A stretch of DNA of 64,000 nt from a bacterium (GTDB taxonomy: Bacteria; UBP6; UBA1177; JAKLFG01). Below are positions 52,329-61,041 of this stretch, in pieces. Each line of letters begins with the position of its first letter. The first letter of the stretch is position 1. The DNA lies in NCBI GenBank assembly GCA_022709425.1, contig JAKLIW010000003.1, positions 166,293 through 230,292 on the forward strand, read 5' to 3'. The notes under the pieces were generated by a model. That model was not told the origin of the DNA. It was given only the letters and a program-made list of their open reading frames with translations, and made no database searches. A program made the position numbers and the translations under genes.

Positions 52329-52751
52329 ATGCTAGTATCACCCACACTCATCGCCGCCGCCGCGGTCGGTCAGTTCTCGGCGAAGGAATTGGCAACGATA
52401 GAGATATTGCCGCTTATCGGGATCGGCGTGGTCATTTCGGGTCTTGCGATACTCGCGATCATCCTGACGCAGTTCGACCGGCTCAACGGCGCGCGGAAAA
52501 AGGGAGCTGCTTCGGCCACCGCCGCCCCGGTTCCCGCCGCCGCTCCGGCCGCACCGGTCACCAGCGCCGACGAGGATGAATCGGCGGCCGTTTCGACCGC
52601 GATATTCCTCTATCTCCAGCAGAGCGCCGAACCGATCGCGATCACCGAGATACCGCAGGAGCACCATTCGACCCCGTGGATCGATTTCGGCAAACAGCGC
52701 CAGCAGTTCCGTTTCCAGAGATGGCAGTCTTCTTCCACCAAAGCGAGGTAA
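52329..52751 (+). CDS. mmdD: Decarboxylase gamma/delta membrane subunit (OadG/MmdD-like)
   Basis: 140 residues. One membrane helix (about 28-48: LPLIGIGVVISGLAILAIILTQF) is followed by an Ala/Pro-rich linker (about 58-80) and a short charged C-terminal part ending WIDFGKQRQQFRFQRWQSS. This layout matches the small gamma/delta subunit that assembles alpha, beta and biotin subunits of Na+-pumping decarboxylases. Similarity is mainly architectural, so its placement in the operon carries much of the evidence. Confidence 0.78.
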   Translation: MLVSPTLIAAAAVGQFSAKELATIEILPLIGIGVVISGLAILAIILTQFDRLNGARKKGAASATAAPVPAAAPAAPVTSADEDESAAVSTAIFLYLQQSAEPIAITEIPQEHHSTPWIDFGKQRQQFRFQRWQSSSTKAR

Positions 52752-52755
52752 TGCG

Positions 52756-53187
52756 ATGAAGAAATACGATCTGAAGATAAACGGCAAGGACTACAAGGTC
52801 GAGATAAAGGAATTCGGCGCGAAAACGGCCAGGGTCGAAGTGAACGGGAAACCCTTCAGCGTCGACATCAGTTATCCGGCCGGCGAGATGGCCCCCTCCA
52901 TCCCGCGTCCCGTCGCCCCCAAAGCGGCCGCCGTTGCCCCCGTTCAGCAGGCGGCGCCGGTCGCCGCGGTCGCGGGCAACAGCGTCAACGCCCCGATGCC
53001 GGGCCTCATCCTCAAGATACTCGTCAAGGTGGGCGACAAGGTGACGGTCGGCCAGAAGGTGATGGTCATGGAGGCGATGAAGATGGAGAACGACATCAAC
53101 ACCACCTTCGCCGGGACGGTGAGCGAGATCCGCTTCGCCGAAGGGGCCACGGTCAAGGAGCACGACCCGCTTATCGTCATCGCCTAG
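52756..53187 (+). CDS. mmdC: Biotin carboxyl carrier subunit
   Basis: 143 residues. The N-terminal half (KKYDLKINGKDYKVEIKEFG) is followed by a flexible Ala/Pro/Val linker (about 55-78) and a biotinyl domain (about 80-143) with VNAPMPGLILKILVKVGDKV and the biotinylation site EAMKMEN (Lys near 110). It carries CO2 from the alpha subunit to the membrane beta subunit. ATG 52756 has GAGG seven bases upstream and lies four bases past the mmdD stop. Confidence 0.93.
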   Translation: MKKYDLKINGKDYKVEIKEFGAKTARVEVNGKPFSVDISYPAGEMAPSIPRPVAPKAAAVAPVQQAAPVAAVAGNSVNAPMPGLILKILVKVGDKVTVGQKVMVMEAMKMENDINTTFAGTVSEIRFAEGATVKEHDPLIVIA

Positions 53188-53200
53188 GGAGAAACCCGTT

Positions 53201-54898
53201 ATGAGACCGATCCAATTTCTGCTTGCCGCTCTTCTCTTTCTTTTCGCGGCGTCGCTTCCGGCGCAGGAGACGACCCAGTTCACCGGTACGGCCATCAACG
53301 GCTCGCTGGTGAAACTCGATATCCGCTATCAGACGCTCGGCGGCGATGGACAGCCCGCGTGGGTCGAACGGCATGAGAACGGCGCCCTTGTCGCATTCGA
53401 TCAGGCCGAAGGGACTTACCTCGCGGTGACCTCGCAGCGGGCCGTCGTTCCCAACGAGGACCACATCGACATTTTTATGCCCGACGGGAAGAACTACCGG
53501 ATGACGCTGGCTCTGCCCGACGGCGCGACGCTCGAACTCGACCATACCGCGCTCATCGTCGCCGACAACGGCGTCGCCTTCGTGAGGTTCAAAGGGGAGG
53601 CGGGGCGCTATCCGCTGGCGATCCCCGGCGAGCAGGTGGGCAATGTCCAGTTGGAGAGTTCGCTCTACATCACCAATTTCAAGAGTCGCTACAACATCAC
53701 TCCGCTCTTCATTGACTTCTCGCTCCGCTCATCGGGAACCCTTGAATATTACATAGAAAAGAACCGTTCGTTCCTTTCGAAATTCTTTAACACTACCGCG
53801 CTCGCCCATTTCACGCTCGGCAATATAGTGATGATCCTGATCGCTTTTTTCTTTCTCTATTTCGCCATAGGAAAAAACTTCGAGCCGCTTCTGCTGCTCC
53901 CCATCGGTTTCGGCATCCTGCTCGGTAATATTCCCTCGGCGGCCGGCGTCCAGATCGGCGTCTATGACCCCGGTTCGGTGCTTAACTATCTTTACTTCGG
54001 GGTGCTCAAGGGCATCTATCCGCCGCTCATATTCCTCGGCATCGGCGCGATGACCGATTTCTCCTACATGATATCGAACCCGAAACTGATACTGCTGGGC
54101 GGCGGCGCGCAACTCGGCATCTTCATGGCCTTCCTTATCGCGATATTCCTCGGGTTCAACCTGCAGGAGGCGGCATCCATCGGCATCATCGGCGGCGCCG
54201 ACGGCCCGACCGCGATATTCGTCACCGGTCTGATGGCGCCCTATCTGCTCGGGGCGGTCGCCATCGCCGCCTATTCCTATATGGCGCTTGTCCCGGTCAT
54301 CCAGCCACCGATCGTCAACCTGCTGACGACGAAAAAGGAGCGGCTCATCCGGATGAAACCGCCGCGCGTCGTCTCGAAACGCGAAAAGATAATTTTCCCC
54401 ATCGTTGCGGTGCTCGTCTGCACCATTATAGCCCCCGGCGGCCTGCCGCTCATCGGTCTGCTTCTGCTCGGCAACATCATGAAGGAGTCGGGCGTTACCG
54501 ACCGTCTCGCCAAGACGGCGGGCAGTTCGCTCATCGACATCGTGACGATACTCATCGGCCTCACCGTCGGCGCCTCCACCTCGGCGCAGACCTTCCTGAC
54601 CGGAAAATCGGTCATGATCTTCGCGCTCGGCGCGCTGTCGTTCATGTTCTCGACCGCGGGTGGCGTCCTCATCGCCAAGTTCATCAACCTGTTCCTGAAA
54701 GAGGGCGACAAGATCAACCCGATCATCGGGTGCGCCGGCGTTTCGGCTGTGCCCGACAGCGCGCGGGTCGCCCAGCACATGGGCCGCCACGAAGATCCCG
54801 AGAATCATCTCCTCATGCATGCCATGGCGCCCAATGTGGCGGGTGTTATCGGGTCGGCGATAGCGGCGGGTATCCTTCTCGGACTGATCCCGCACTAA
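53201..54898 (+). CDS. mmdB: Na+-translocating decarboxylase beta subunit with N-terminal exported domain
   Basis: 565 residues. From about residue 195 it is the standard OadB/MmdB membrane subunit (LLLLPIGFGILLGNIPSAAG, GVLKGIYPPLIFLGIGAMTDFSYMISNPKL, the key GIIGGADGPTAIFVT, GGLPLIGLLLLGNIMKESG, PNVAGVIGSAIAAG). It decarboxylates carboxybiotin and pumps Na+. Unusually, the first about 190 residues are an added segment with a signal-like N terminus (FLLAALLFLFAASLPAQ) and a beta-rich domain. Typical beta subunits are much shorter and lack this. The last gene of the operon. Confidence 0.9.
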   Translation: MRPIQFLLAALLFLFAASLPAQETTQFTGTAINGSLVKLDIRYQTLGGDGQPAWVERHENGALVAFDQAEGTYLAVTSQRAVVPNEDHIDIFMPDGKNYRMTLALPDGATLELDHTALIVADNGVAFVRFKGEAGRYPLAIPGEQVGNVQLESSLYITNFKSRYNITPLFIDFSLRSSGTLEYYIEKNRSFLSKFFNTTALAHFTLGNIVMILIAFFFLYFAIGKNFEPLLLLPIGFGILLGNIPSAAGVQIGVYDPGSVLNYLYFGVLKGIYPPLIFLGIGAMTDFSYMISNPKLILLGGGAQLGIFMAFLIAIFLGFNLQEAASIGIIGGADGPTAIFVTGLMAPYLLGAVAIAAYSYMALVPVIQPPIVNLLTTKKERLIRMKPPRVVSKREKIIFPIVAVLVCTIIAPGGLPLIGLLLLGNIMKESGVTDRLAKTAGSSLIDIVTILIGLTVGASTSAQTFLTGKSVMIFALGALSFMFSTAGGVLIAKFINLFLKEGDKINPIIGCAGVSAVPDSARVAQHMGRHEDPENHLLMHAMAPNVAGVIGSAIAAGILLGLIPH

Positions 54899-54937
54899 CA
54901 CTTCGCCGAATATTTCCTACAGCGTCTCATTTTTCCC

Positions 54938-54966
54938 TTGGCTTTTTTCTCCATAACCGCTATGAT
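54938..54966 (+). promoter_or_regulatory. Promoter of the HExxH protease gene
   Basis: TTGGCT (54938-54943), 17-base spacer, TATGAT (54961-54966). Confidence 0.6.
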
Positions 54967-54998
54967 GCGTCTGTACGTAAATTCTTGTGGAGGACACT

Positions 54999-56300
54999 AT
55001 GCGGTGTCATGTATCATTGTTACTGGTCAGTATATTCATCGTTTCGTTGTTGCAGGCCCAGAACTACGATGTGGGCAACATCGCCGTGGTACACGGCGGA
55101 GCGAACATCGCCGGAGGCCTTATCGGCGTACAGGAACAGGTCGCGGGGACCGAATTCTACAAGACCCATGCCGACATTTATGACTTCATGGTGGTCTTCA
55201 CCACCTTCACCCCCTCGATGAACATGCAGCAGGGGCTTCCGATACAGTACACGGTCAAGGGGATCAACCGTGAAGGGGCCTTCACCGGCTACGGTCCCGC
55301 CTCGAAGTGGGGAAGCGCTGGGCGGCTCATCGGCGGTACCCGGATGTGCCACATCGACCAGTATCCCGACAACCCCGATCAGGCGATATCGAACAACCCG
55401 ATCTCTCCTTTCGCCGGCATGTCGACGGTAGAATTGCTTGCTCACGAGTTCAGCCACTACTGGCTCATGGCGATGGATTTCAAGAAGGAGGGGATGAGCG
55501 AGAACCACACCGGCCTGCGCGGCTGGGAGGATGGCGCCAACCAACATTGGAACAGTTACGCCGGTTCGGGTCCATCTGCCATGTACGGCAGTCATGTGGT
55601 CGACAACGGCGACGGTTCGTTCACACAGGTCTTTTCTCTGCCGCGCAAATACGGGCATCTCGACCAGTATGTCATGGGTCTGCGCGCCCCGGAGGAGGTC
55701 GATCCGACACTCTTCATCTGTTCCTCCTCCGATATCGAACAGTGCCGTGAAGGGAGTCCCGCCATCCCGGCGCCCAAAACCTCTCCCGATAAGACCTATA
55801 CGAGCGGCGAAATGTATCTCCACTCGGTGACCATAGACGATGTCATCCGCGCCATGGGGCCGCGCATTCCGGCAGCGGCCGACGCGCCGAAGCACTGGAA
55901 TGTCGCCTTCGTCATCATCAACCTGCCGGGACAGGATCCGTTCCCCAACCAGTTGGAGCGCCTCGACACATTGCGCATCCGCTTTCAGGAGTGGTTCGAA
56001 TGGGCGACCGACGGTCGTGCTACGATCTGCACCGAACTCGACGGCGATTGTTCAAATACCGAACCGACCGACGACGATGTGGTGCCCGACGAAAGTGTCA
56101 CCGACGATGTGGCGGTCGACACGGAACTGCCCGACGATACGATCCCTGACGATCAGCCGACCGACAACGGCGAACAGCCCGATACGGCGGTCACCGACAA
56201 CGGCGAGACTCCTGACACCGCCGTCACCGACAATGGCGGCGTCACCGACGATGTGATGGTCGAAGAGAGCAACGCTTGCGGGTGCACGTTGGTTTTCTGA
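54999..56300 (+). CDS. Secreted HExxH zinc metalloprotease-like protein with acidic tail
   Basis: 433 residues. Signal peptide MRCHVSLLLVSIFIVSLLQAQ. The zinc-binding HEFSH in ELLAHEFSHYWLMAM (about 150) defines a metallopeptidase-like site; the surrounding fold matches no peptidase family I can name. A domain with YGHLDQYVMGL follows, resembling the third-ligand/Met-turn region. From about 345 an acidic tail with repeated TDNGE-PDTAV units runs to the end, SNACGCTLVF, similar to the carboxypeptidase tail (SSGGCSVVLF). ATG 54999 has GGAGG five bases upstream. Probably extracellular proteolysis. Confidence 0.72.
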   Translation: MRCHVSLLLVSIFIVSLLQAQNYDVGNIAVVHGGANIAGGLIGVQEQVAGTEFYKTHADIYDFMVVFTTFTPSMNMQQGLPIQYTVKGINREGAFTGYGPASKWGSAGRLIGGTRMCHIDQYPDNPDQAISNNPISPFAGMSTVELLAHEFSHYWLMAMDFKKEGMSENHTGLRGWEDGANQHWNSYAGSGPSAMYGSHVVDNGDGSFTQVFSLPRKYGHLDQYVMGLRAPEEVDPTLFICSSSDIEQCREGSPAIPAPKTSPDKTYTSGEMYLHSVTIDDVIRAMGPRIPAAADAPKHWNVAFVIINLPGQDPFPNQLERLDTLRIRFQEWFEWATDGRATICTELDGDCSNTEPTDDDVVPDESVTDDVAVDTELPDDTIPDDQPTDNGEQPDTAVTDNGETPDTAVTDNGGVTDDVMVEESNACGCTLVF

Positions 56301-56326
56301 TCAATTCTTCCGTGGGAGGGAGATAG

Positions 56327-57409
56327 ATGAGACCGATACTTTTGATCGTTATTCTTTTTTGCGCCGTTCTTCTTTCGGCACAGCAGAAGAAACAGACGCT
56401 CGCGGTGCTTGAGATAGAGGACCGCGGCGCCGGGATGACGCCGGAACTGCTGGCGACCGCCTCCGACTACCTGCGGGGAAAACTGGTCGCCGCCAATGTG
56501 TTCCTCGTGGTGCCGAAAGACGCGGTGATGCGCGCCGTCATCAAGGAGCAGAAAAAGGAGACCTGGCGCGACTGCTACGATCCGGCGTGCCGCGTCGATC
56601 TGGGCCACGCGCTTGCCGCCGACACCGTCCTTTCGTCGATGGTGATGAAACTCGGCGACAGCTATACCGTCACCGTGGAGCTGGTCGATATCGCCAAGGA
56701 GGTGACCATCCGGGGCGCTTCGGGCACCTTCGACGGCAGCGAGGATGCGTTCAAGGGGCTGATCGAAAAGATGGTGGCGCGGCTGACCGGCCAGAAACCG
56801 GAAAAAGCGCCCGCGACCCCGGCGGCGAAGGTCGATCCGAGCGAAAAACTGAAAGGCTCGGTCGATCTGCAGGAGAAGTCGAAGGTCGAGAAACCGCTGG
56901 CGCCCATCGAGAAGCGAAAATCGCCCGTCGAGGCGTTCGAGATGCGCGGCGAGGTGGCCATCGACCGCGACAATAAGCTCACCTGGCAGCGCGGTCACAG
57001 TGGCCCGCTCGATCTGGTGAAGGCGACCGGCTACTGCGAGGAACTGGTGCTCGGCGGCTTCAACGACTGGCGCGTCCCGACGATATCGGAACTGCGGACG
57101 CTGGTGGTCGGCTGTCCCAACACCGCCCCCGAAGGGGTCTGTCCGGTGCAGGATGACTGCGTCGGGGCCGACTGCGCCGAACAGGTCAAGCCGAAGGACT
57201 GTTCCTGCAAGGCGCACAAGGGGCCGGGCGAGAAGGGGACTTACTGGCAGAAAGGGGTGTGGAAGTATAACGGCGGCCGCTACGACTTCTTCTGGAGCCG
57301 GTCGCTCATATCGGGGCCGTACGAGGAGGCGTGGGGCATCCTGTTCAGCGACGGCGTGGTCACCACCGTCGATGTCTCGGGCCGCTATTATGTCCGCTGC
57401 GTCCGGTAG
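56327..57409 (+). CDS. LpoB/CsgG-like + DUF1566 protein, paralogue 2
   Basis: 360 residues. Signal peptide (MRPILLIVILFCAVLLSAQ), then the LpoB/CsgG-like domain (about 22-150: LAVLEIEDRGAGMTPELL, CYDPACRVDLGHALAADTVLSSMV), a charged linker, and a DUF1566 domain (KLTWQRGHSG, GGFNDWRVPTISELRTLVVG, GEKGTYWQKGVW, FFWSRS, VDVSGRYYVRCVR). It shares layout with the genes at 47913 and 58272 but lacks the NNC/NNT pattern at the end and has a longer linker. It lies 27 bases after the protease gene and one base before the ribosome binding site of the next gene, so it is probably in one transcript with both. Confidence 0.78.
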   Translation: MRPILLIVILFCAVLLSAQQKKQTLAVLEIEDRGAGMTPELLATASDYLRGKLVAANVFLVVPKDAVMRAVIKEQKKETWRDCYDPACRVDLGHALAADTVLSSMVMKLGDSYTVTVELVDIAKEVTIRGASGTFDGSEDAFKGLIEKMVARLTGQKPEKAPATPAAKVDPSEKLKGSVDLQEKSKVEKPLAPIEKRKSPVEAFEMRGEVAIDRDNKLTWQRGHSGPLDLVKATGYCEELVLGGFNDWRVPTISELRTLVVGCPNTAPEGVCPVQDDCVGADCAEQVKPKDCSCKAHKGPGEKGTYWQKGVWKYNGGRYDFFWSRSLISGPYEEAWGILFSDGVVTTVDVSGRYYVRCVR

Positions 57410-57418
57410 GAGGCCTTC

Positions 57419-58168
57419 GTGCTCGCGATACAACTGGCCCTATTCATCGCCATCGCCTTCCTGATCTACTATTTAACCGTCAAGAGACCGACACGCTATG
57501 GGGCGCAGGAGATACTCGATTCGGTGCGCAAGAACTTCACCGAATACCGCGACCTGCGGACGCTGAATAAAGAAGATATCCCGGCGCAGATGGCCGAAAA
57601 ACTCGATGAGGCGAAGCGGCTCCTCGAACCGCTCGGCCTGCATCATCTCTGCGATGTCGAGGACCGGACCTTCACCAAGGCCAACAATCTGTTCGTGCCG
57701 ATCCGTTACTTCACCGAGGAGAAGAGAGATACCATCGCGGCGGCCTACTACCATCCGGCGCTCCGGTATATCGTGCTCGACTTTGGGACCGACCTGTCGG
57801 ACGGCCGCCAGATGACCACCAGCAACGCGACGGCCGCCGGGAATATCCTCGTGCCGCCTCATGTCCTGCGGAAATTCCTTGATCCGATGACGGCGGCGGG
57901 CGACATGCTGGAAAAACACCGTGTGTGGCTCGCCGAGGTGATGGCTACAACGCCGGGGGTGCGTACCGTGACACCCGATACACCGGGCAAGGTGCTCGAC
58001 CGCTACCAGCAGGGGAACCGCGAGAAGTGGGAGTTCCACCGCGATCGCGGCTGGATATCGTTTGAAGAACTGAAAAAGATGGCGCCGGGACAGTCCGAGG
58101 CGGTGGCGCGCCGTGTCTATGCTGAGATCCAGAAGATACTCCAGAAAGAACGCGACGAAGCCCGATAA
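57419..58168 (+). CDS. Membrane-anchored protein of unknown function
   Basis: 249 residues. One N-terminal membrane helix (LAIQLALFIAIAFLIYYLTV) anchors a soluble domain with no family I recognise. Features: helical GAQEILDSVRKNFTEYRDLRTL, a beta-rich middle (KANNLFVPIRYFTEEKRDTIAAAYYHPALRYIVLDFGTDLSDGRQ) and a C-terminal helical part ending in KKMAPGQSEAVARRVYAEIQKIL. Cytoplasmic orientation is likely from positive residues after the helix. GTG start with GGAGG five bases upstream, overlapping the previous stop region, so translation is probably coupled to the DUF1566 gene. Confidence 0.65.
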   Translation: MLAIQLALFIAIAFLIYYLTVKRPTRYGAQEILDSVRKNFTEYRDLRTLNKEDIPAQMAEKLDEAKRLLEPLGLHHLCDVEDRTFTKANNLFVPIRYFTEEKRDTIAAAYYHPALRYIVLDFGTDLSDGRQMTTSNATAAGNILVPPHVLRKFLDPMTAAGDMLEKHRVWLAEVMATTPGVRTVTPDTPGKVLDRYQQGNREKWEFHRDRGWISFEELKKMAPGQSEAVARRVYAEIQKILQKERDEAR

Positions 58169-58212
58169 GTCACTCTGCCGACGGTTTCCGGCAAGGCTTA
58201 ACTTCTCTTTTC

Positions 58213-58241
58213 TTGATATCCCCGGTTCAATTCGTTACAAT
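58213..58241 (+). promoter_or_regulatory. Promoter of the third LpoB/CsgG-DUF1566 gene
   Basis: TTGATA (58213-58218), 17-base spacer, TACAAT (58236-58241); near-copy of 47853-47881, including the downstream leader. Confidence 0.75.
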
Positions 58242-58271
58242 CAGCCGTTCTTTCTAGGAAATGGGGGCGTC

Positions 58272-59921
58272 ATGCGGAACATTCTGATACTTCTTGCGGT
58301 CTTGGTAGTGGCAGTCATGCTGACGGCCGAGGACCGCCAAAGCAAACTGGCGGTCATGGAGATCGACGACCAATCGGGCAAACTCGACAAGAGGATGCTT
58401 GAAGCGGCGGCCGAAGCGCTCCGCACCGAAATAGGCGCCACCAACAAGTTCGTCCTCATCTCGAAGGAGCGGCAGCGGGCGGTCATCAAGGAACAGAAGA
58501 AAGAATCATGGAAGGAATGCTACGACCAGAGTTGCCGGATACAACTCGGTCAGGCGCTCGCCGCCGATACGGTGCTCCAGTCGTCCGTCAACCTTTTCGG
58601 TGGCACTTATACGCTCACCTCCGAACTGATAGACCTCGCAAAGGAGGCGACCATCAAAACGGCGAAGGCCGATTTCGACGGCTCTGAAAAGGGGCTCGCC
58701 GATGCGATAAAAAGCATTGCGGCCCAACTCGCGGGGAAAAAGCCGGGCGGCAGTTCGTTCCAGACCGGCAAGATAGGGGAACAGGTCGAGGCGTGGGAGA
58801 TAGGGCAGGGCGAGGAAACCATCGTCAAGTTCGACTCGGTGCCTGTCGGCGCGGTGGTGATGGTGGACGGGAAACTGCTTTGTCAGACAACGCCGTGCTC
58901 GAAGATGCTGACGCAGGGGAAGCACGAGATAACGATACAGAAGGAGAACTATCTGCCGAAGTCGAAGGTATTCGACATCGTGAAGGGCAGGCCGCCGCTT
59001 GTCGCTGAACTGCAACCCGACTTCGGGTGGATCGAGGTGTCGTCCGTGCCGTCCGGCATCGAGGTTCTGCTTGACGGCAAGAGCATCGGCAAGACGCCAA
59101 TCACAAAACGAGAATTGAGTCCCGGGCCTCATCAGGTGGTTGCCTCACACGACTGCTTCTACCAAACCGGCGAAAAGTTCATTCTCAAGCAGAGAGAGAT
59201 CAAAAGTGTCCGGCTCGAACTTGCACCGAAAGATTCAGGCATCAAAGTGACAGCACAGGACAAGGAGGGGAACGACCTTGAGGCCGAAGTCTTTGTTGAT
59301 GGCAAAAATATTGGTGCCGCGCCGGGCACCTACAAGGTGCCGCTGTGCAGTAAGGAACTGGTGGTGAAATCGAAGGCGGGTCAGTATAAGCAGATGCTCG
59401 ATCTTGAGGAAAAGAAAGTGGCTGCGATAAGCGCTGTCTTGAAAAAGAGCGAGGGCTATGAGATATCAGACGATGTCGTCATAGACAACAAAACCGGTCT
59501 CATGTGGCAAAGAAAACGTGCAAACAATGGGATGAAGCACACTGATGCCATCAGTTATTGCGAAGACCTTACTCTTGGTGGTTATAGCGATTGGCGGTTG
59601 CCGAGCATTTCTGAACTCAAGACACTTATCGTGGGATGTCAGAGTGGCGCAGATGACTGTATGGTAAAAAATTCTTGTTCGTCTGGTTCTTGTTGGAGTA
59701 AGTCCTGCTATTGTGAACAGTACCGTGGCCCCGGAGAAGACGGTTATTATTGGAAAAAAGGTGTTTGGCAGGGTGGCGGCAATTGGTTTTGGTCTTCTTC
59801 AGTGCAATCTGACAATACCCAGAACGCATGGTATACGGATGTCGACGATGGCAAAATATACGCTGCGCCTACCGATACAACATCGGCAGGGATTAGATGT
59901 GTTAGAAATAATGAAGAGTAG
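58272..59921 (+). CDS. LpoB/CsgG-like + PEGA + DUF1566 protein, paralogue 3
   Basis: 549 residues. Signal/anchor (about 1-20), LpoB/CsgG-like domain (about 25-150), then two clear PEGA domains (about 195-345: FDSVPVGAVVMVDGKLLCQTTPC..., IEVSSVPSGIEVLLDGKSIGKTPITKRELSPG) and a third, weaker one (DLEAEVFVDGKNIGAAPGTYKV). A DUF1566 domain follows (about 400-549: GLMWQRKRANNG, GYSDWRLPSISELKTLIVG, GEDGYYWKKGVWQGG, FWSSSVQSD). The N-terminal part is closely similar to the gene at 47913. Base composition becomes visibly more AT-rich from about 59100 to the end, so the 3' part may have a separate origin. The lectin-like 3' end lacks the NNC/NNT pattern. ATG follows GGGGG. Confidence 0.8.
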   Translation: MRNILILLAVLVVAVMLTAEDRQSKLAVMEIDDQSGKLDKRMLEAAAEALRTEIGATNKFVLISKERQRAVIKEQKKESWKECYDQSCRIQLGQALAADTVLQSSVNLFGGTYTLTSELIDLAKEATIKTAKADFDGSEKGLADAIKSIAAQLAGKKPGGSSFQTGKIGEQVEAWEIGQGEETIVKFDSVPVGAVVMVDGKLLCQTTPCSKMLTQGKHEITIQKENYLPKSKVFDIVKGRPPLVAELQPDFGWIEVSSVPSGIEVLLDGKSIGKTPITKRELSPGPHQVVASHDCFYQTGEKFILKQREIKSVRLELAPKDSGIKVTAQDKEGNDLEAEVFVDGKNIGAAPGTYKVPLCSKELVVKSKAGQYKQMLDLEEKKVAAISAVLKKSEGYEISDDVVIDNKTGLMWQRKRANNGMKHTDAISYCEDLTLGGYSDWRLPSISELKTLIVGCQSGADDCMVKNSCSSGSCWSKSCYCEQYRGPGEDGYYWKKGVWQGGGNWFWSSSVQSDNTQNAWYTDVDDGKIYAAPTDTTSAGIRCVRNNEE

Positions 59922-59929
59922 GAGGTAAG

Positions 59930-60325
59930 ATGCGTTATCTAATCGTCGAACATCATCCCCAACCAGAGTATTTAAATGACAAAATTCCTATGAACATTTT
60001 TGCCGATGATTGTTTTGATGTGCTTATTGCACCGGGGCATGAATGTGTAAGTAAGGAAACCGGCGTTGTACGACAAGTTGCTGCGTTTTCTCTTACCGTA
60101 TGGGGACAAATAGCCATTCTTGATTACGCCACAAAAGAAGCATGGGACATAAACAAACCGTCAAAAACGGGCCCTACAAAAACAATAAGACAAGGAACCT
60201 TGCTGGTCGTTTTTAAAGACAAAACCCGAAAGGAAATAGAGCGGGTGGAATACAAAAAAGACCGCAAAGATCGTGGAATACATAATGTTTTCAAGCCGGT
60301 TCATGATTTTGATGTTTTGCCATGA
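59930..60325 (+). CDS. Hypothetical protein in an AT-rich island
   Basis: 131 residues, starting 9 bases after the previous stop with AGGAGG upstream. No domain is recognised. The sequence is mixed beta/charged (MRYLIVEHHPQPEYL... VWGQIAILDYATKEAWD) and ends in a Lys-rich stretch (KDKTRKEIERVEYKKDRKDRG). There is no signal peptide. It is AT-rich like the end of the preceding gene and the next gene, and unlike most of the window, which suggests recent acquisition. Confidence 0.5.
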   Translation: MRYLIVEHHPQPEYLNDKIPMNIFADDCFDVLIAPGHECVSKETGVVRQVAAFSLTVWGQIAILDYATKEAWDINKPSKTGPTKTIRQGTLLVVFKDKTRKEIERVEYKKDRKDRGIHNVFKPVHDFDVLP

Positions 60326-60360
60326 ACAATCAATATGCATTGATATGAGCGGAGAAAACA

Positions 60361-60648
60361 GTGTCGAGTGAGTTTAAACCTTGCAGAACCTGCGATATTT
60401 GTGGCGGCGGTATACTAACTGAGCGCGGTAGCAATTTTTGGGTGTTTTTCTGGAGCATATATACGCTGGGGCTTTATGCATTGATTTTTTCTACTCGACC
60501 CAATTGTAGAAAGTGCGGGCATAAGATGATATATCACCGAGGACAATCGTTATACTGGAAGAAAAAGGGAATGCCGGCTTCCGCAGTTTTAATGACCTTT
60601 GTTTATATGATTGGAGCCTTTGCTTTTTACTGTTTCTTGACTCGTTAG
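60361..60648 (+). CDS. Small membrane protein with zinc-ribbon-like Cys pairs
   Basis: 95 residues. Two Cys pairs (CRTCDIC near the N terminus and CRKCGHK around 50) flank a hydrophobic segment (WVFFWSIYTLGLYALIF). A second membrane helix is at the C terminus (AVLMTFVYMIGAFAFYCFL). It looks like a small zinc-ribbon membrane protein; function unknown. GTG start with GGAG eight or nine bases upstream. AT-rich composition as in its left neighbour. Confidence 0.5.
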   Translation: MSSEFKPCRTCDICGGGILTERGSNFWVFFWSIYTLGLYALIFSTRPNCRKCGHKMIYHRGQSLYWKKKGMPASAVLMTFVYMIGAFAFYCFLTR

Positions 60649-60752
60649 TTGTCAGAAAACTCCCTCTAGTGTTTGATCTAGGGGTCACAGCATTTCTATT
60701 AAAGTTTAACGCCTGATTCTTGCTCTCGTCGTAGCGGCTCGCAAATAAGTCC

Positions 60753-60780
60753 TTGCTTTTGAATATGTACTGCATACAAT
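60753..60780 (+). promoter_or_regulatory. Promoter of the DUF433/DUF5615 pair
   Basis: TTGCTT (60753-60758), 16-base spacer, TACAAT (60775-60780). The rest of the gap 60649-60752 holds only a weak bulged hairpin near 60663-60685. Confidence 0.65.
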
Positions 60781-60806
60781 GGGAAAGGCTTTTTGCGAGG
60801 TGCGCG

Positions 60807-61031
60807 ATGAATTATCGTGATGTCATCATGGCCGACCCGAACGTCATGCTCGGCAAACCGGTCATCAAAGGAACGCGACTTTCAGTGGAACTCATCCTGC
60901 GGAAACTTGCCGAAGGAATGAGCGTCTCCGACCTGATCGCCGCCTATCCCAACCTCACGCAGGACAAGATACTCGCGGTCCTTTCCTATTCCGCCGATGT
61001 CATGTCGCGGGAGGAGCTTCTTGCCTCCTAG
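60807..61031 (+). CDS. DUF433 antitoxin-like protein
   Basis: 74 residues. DUF433 family: DPNVMLGKPVIKGTRLSVELILRKLAEGMSVSDLIAAYPNLTQDKILAVLSYSAD is the family core, a winged-helix-like DNA-binding fold. Such proteins are usually paired with a DUF5615 PIN-like partner, as here, and are thought to act as antitoxin and repressor. ATG 60807 has GAGG six bases upstream. Confidence 0.85.
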   Translation: MNYRDVIMADPNVMLGKPVIKGTRLSVELILRKLAEGMSVSDLIAAYPNLTQDKILAVLSYSADVMSREELLAS

Positions 61032-61041
61032 TTCAAGCGGA

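Noticed and set aside
60663..60690. Terminator after the small membrane protein
   Set aside because: The CCCTCTAG/CTAGGGG stem is bulged and is not followed by a T-run.
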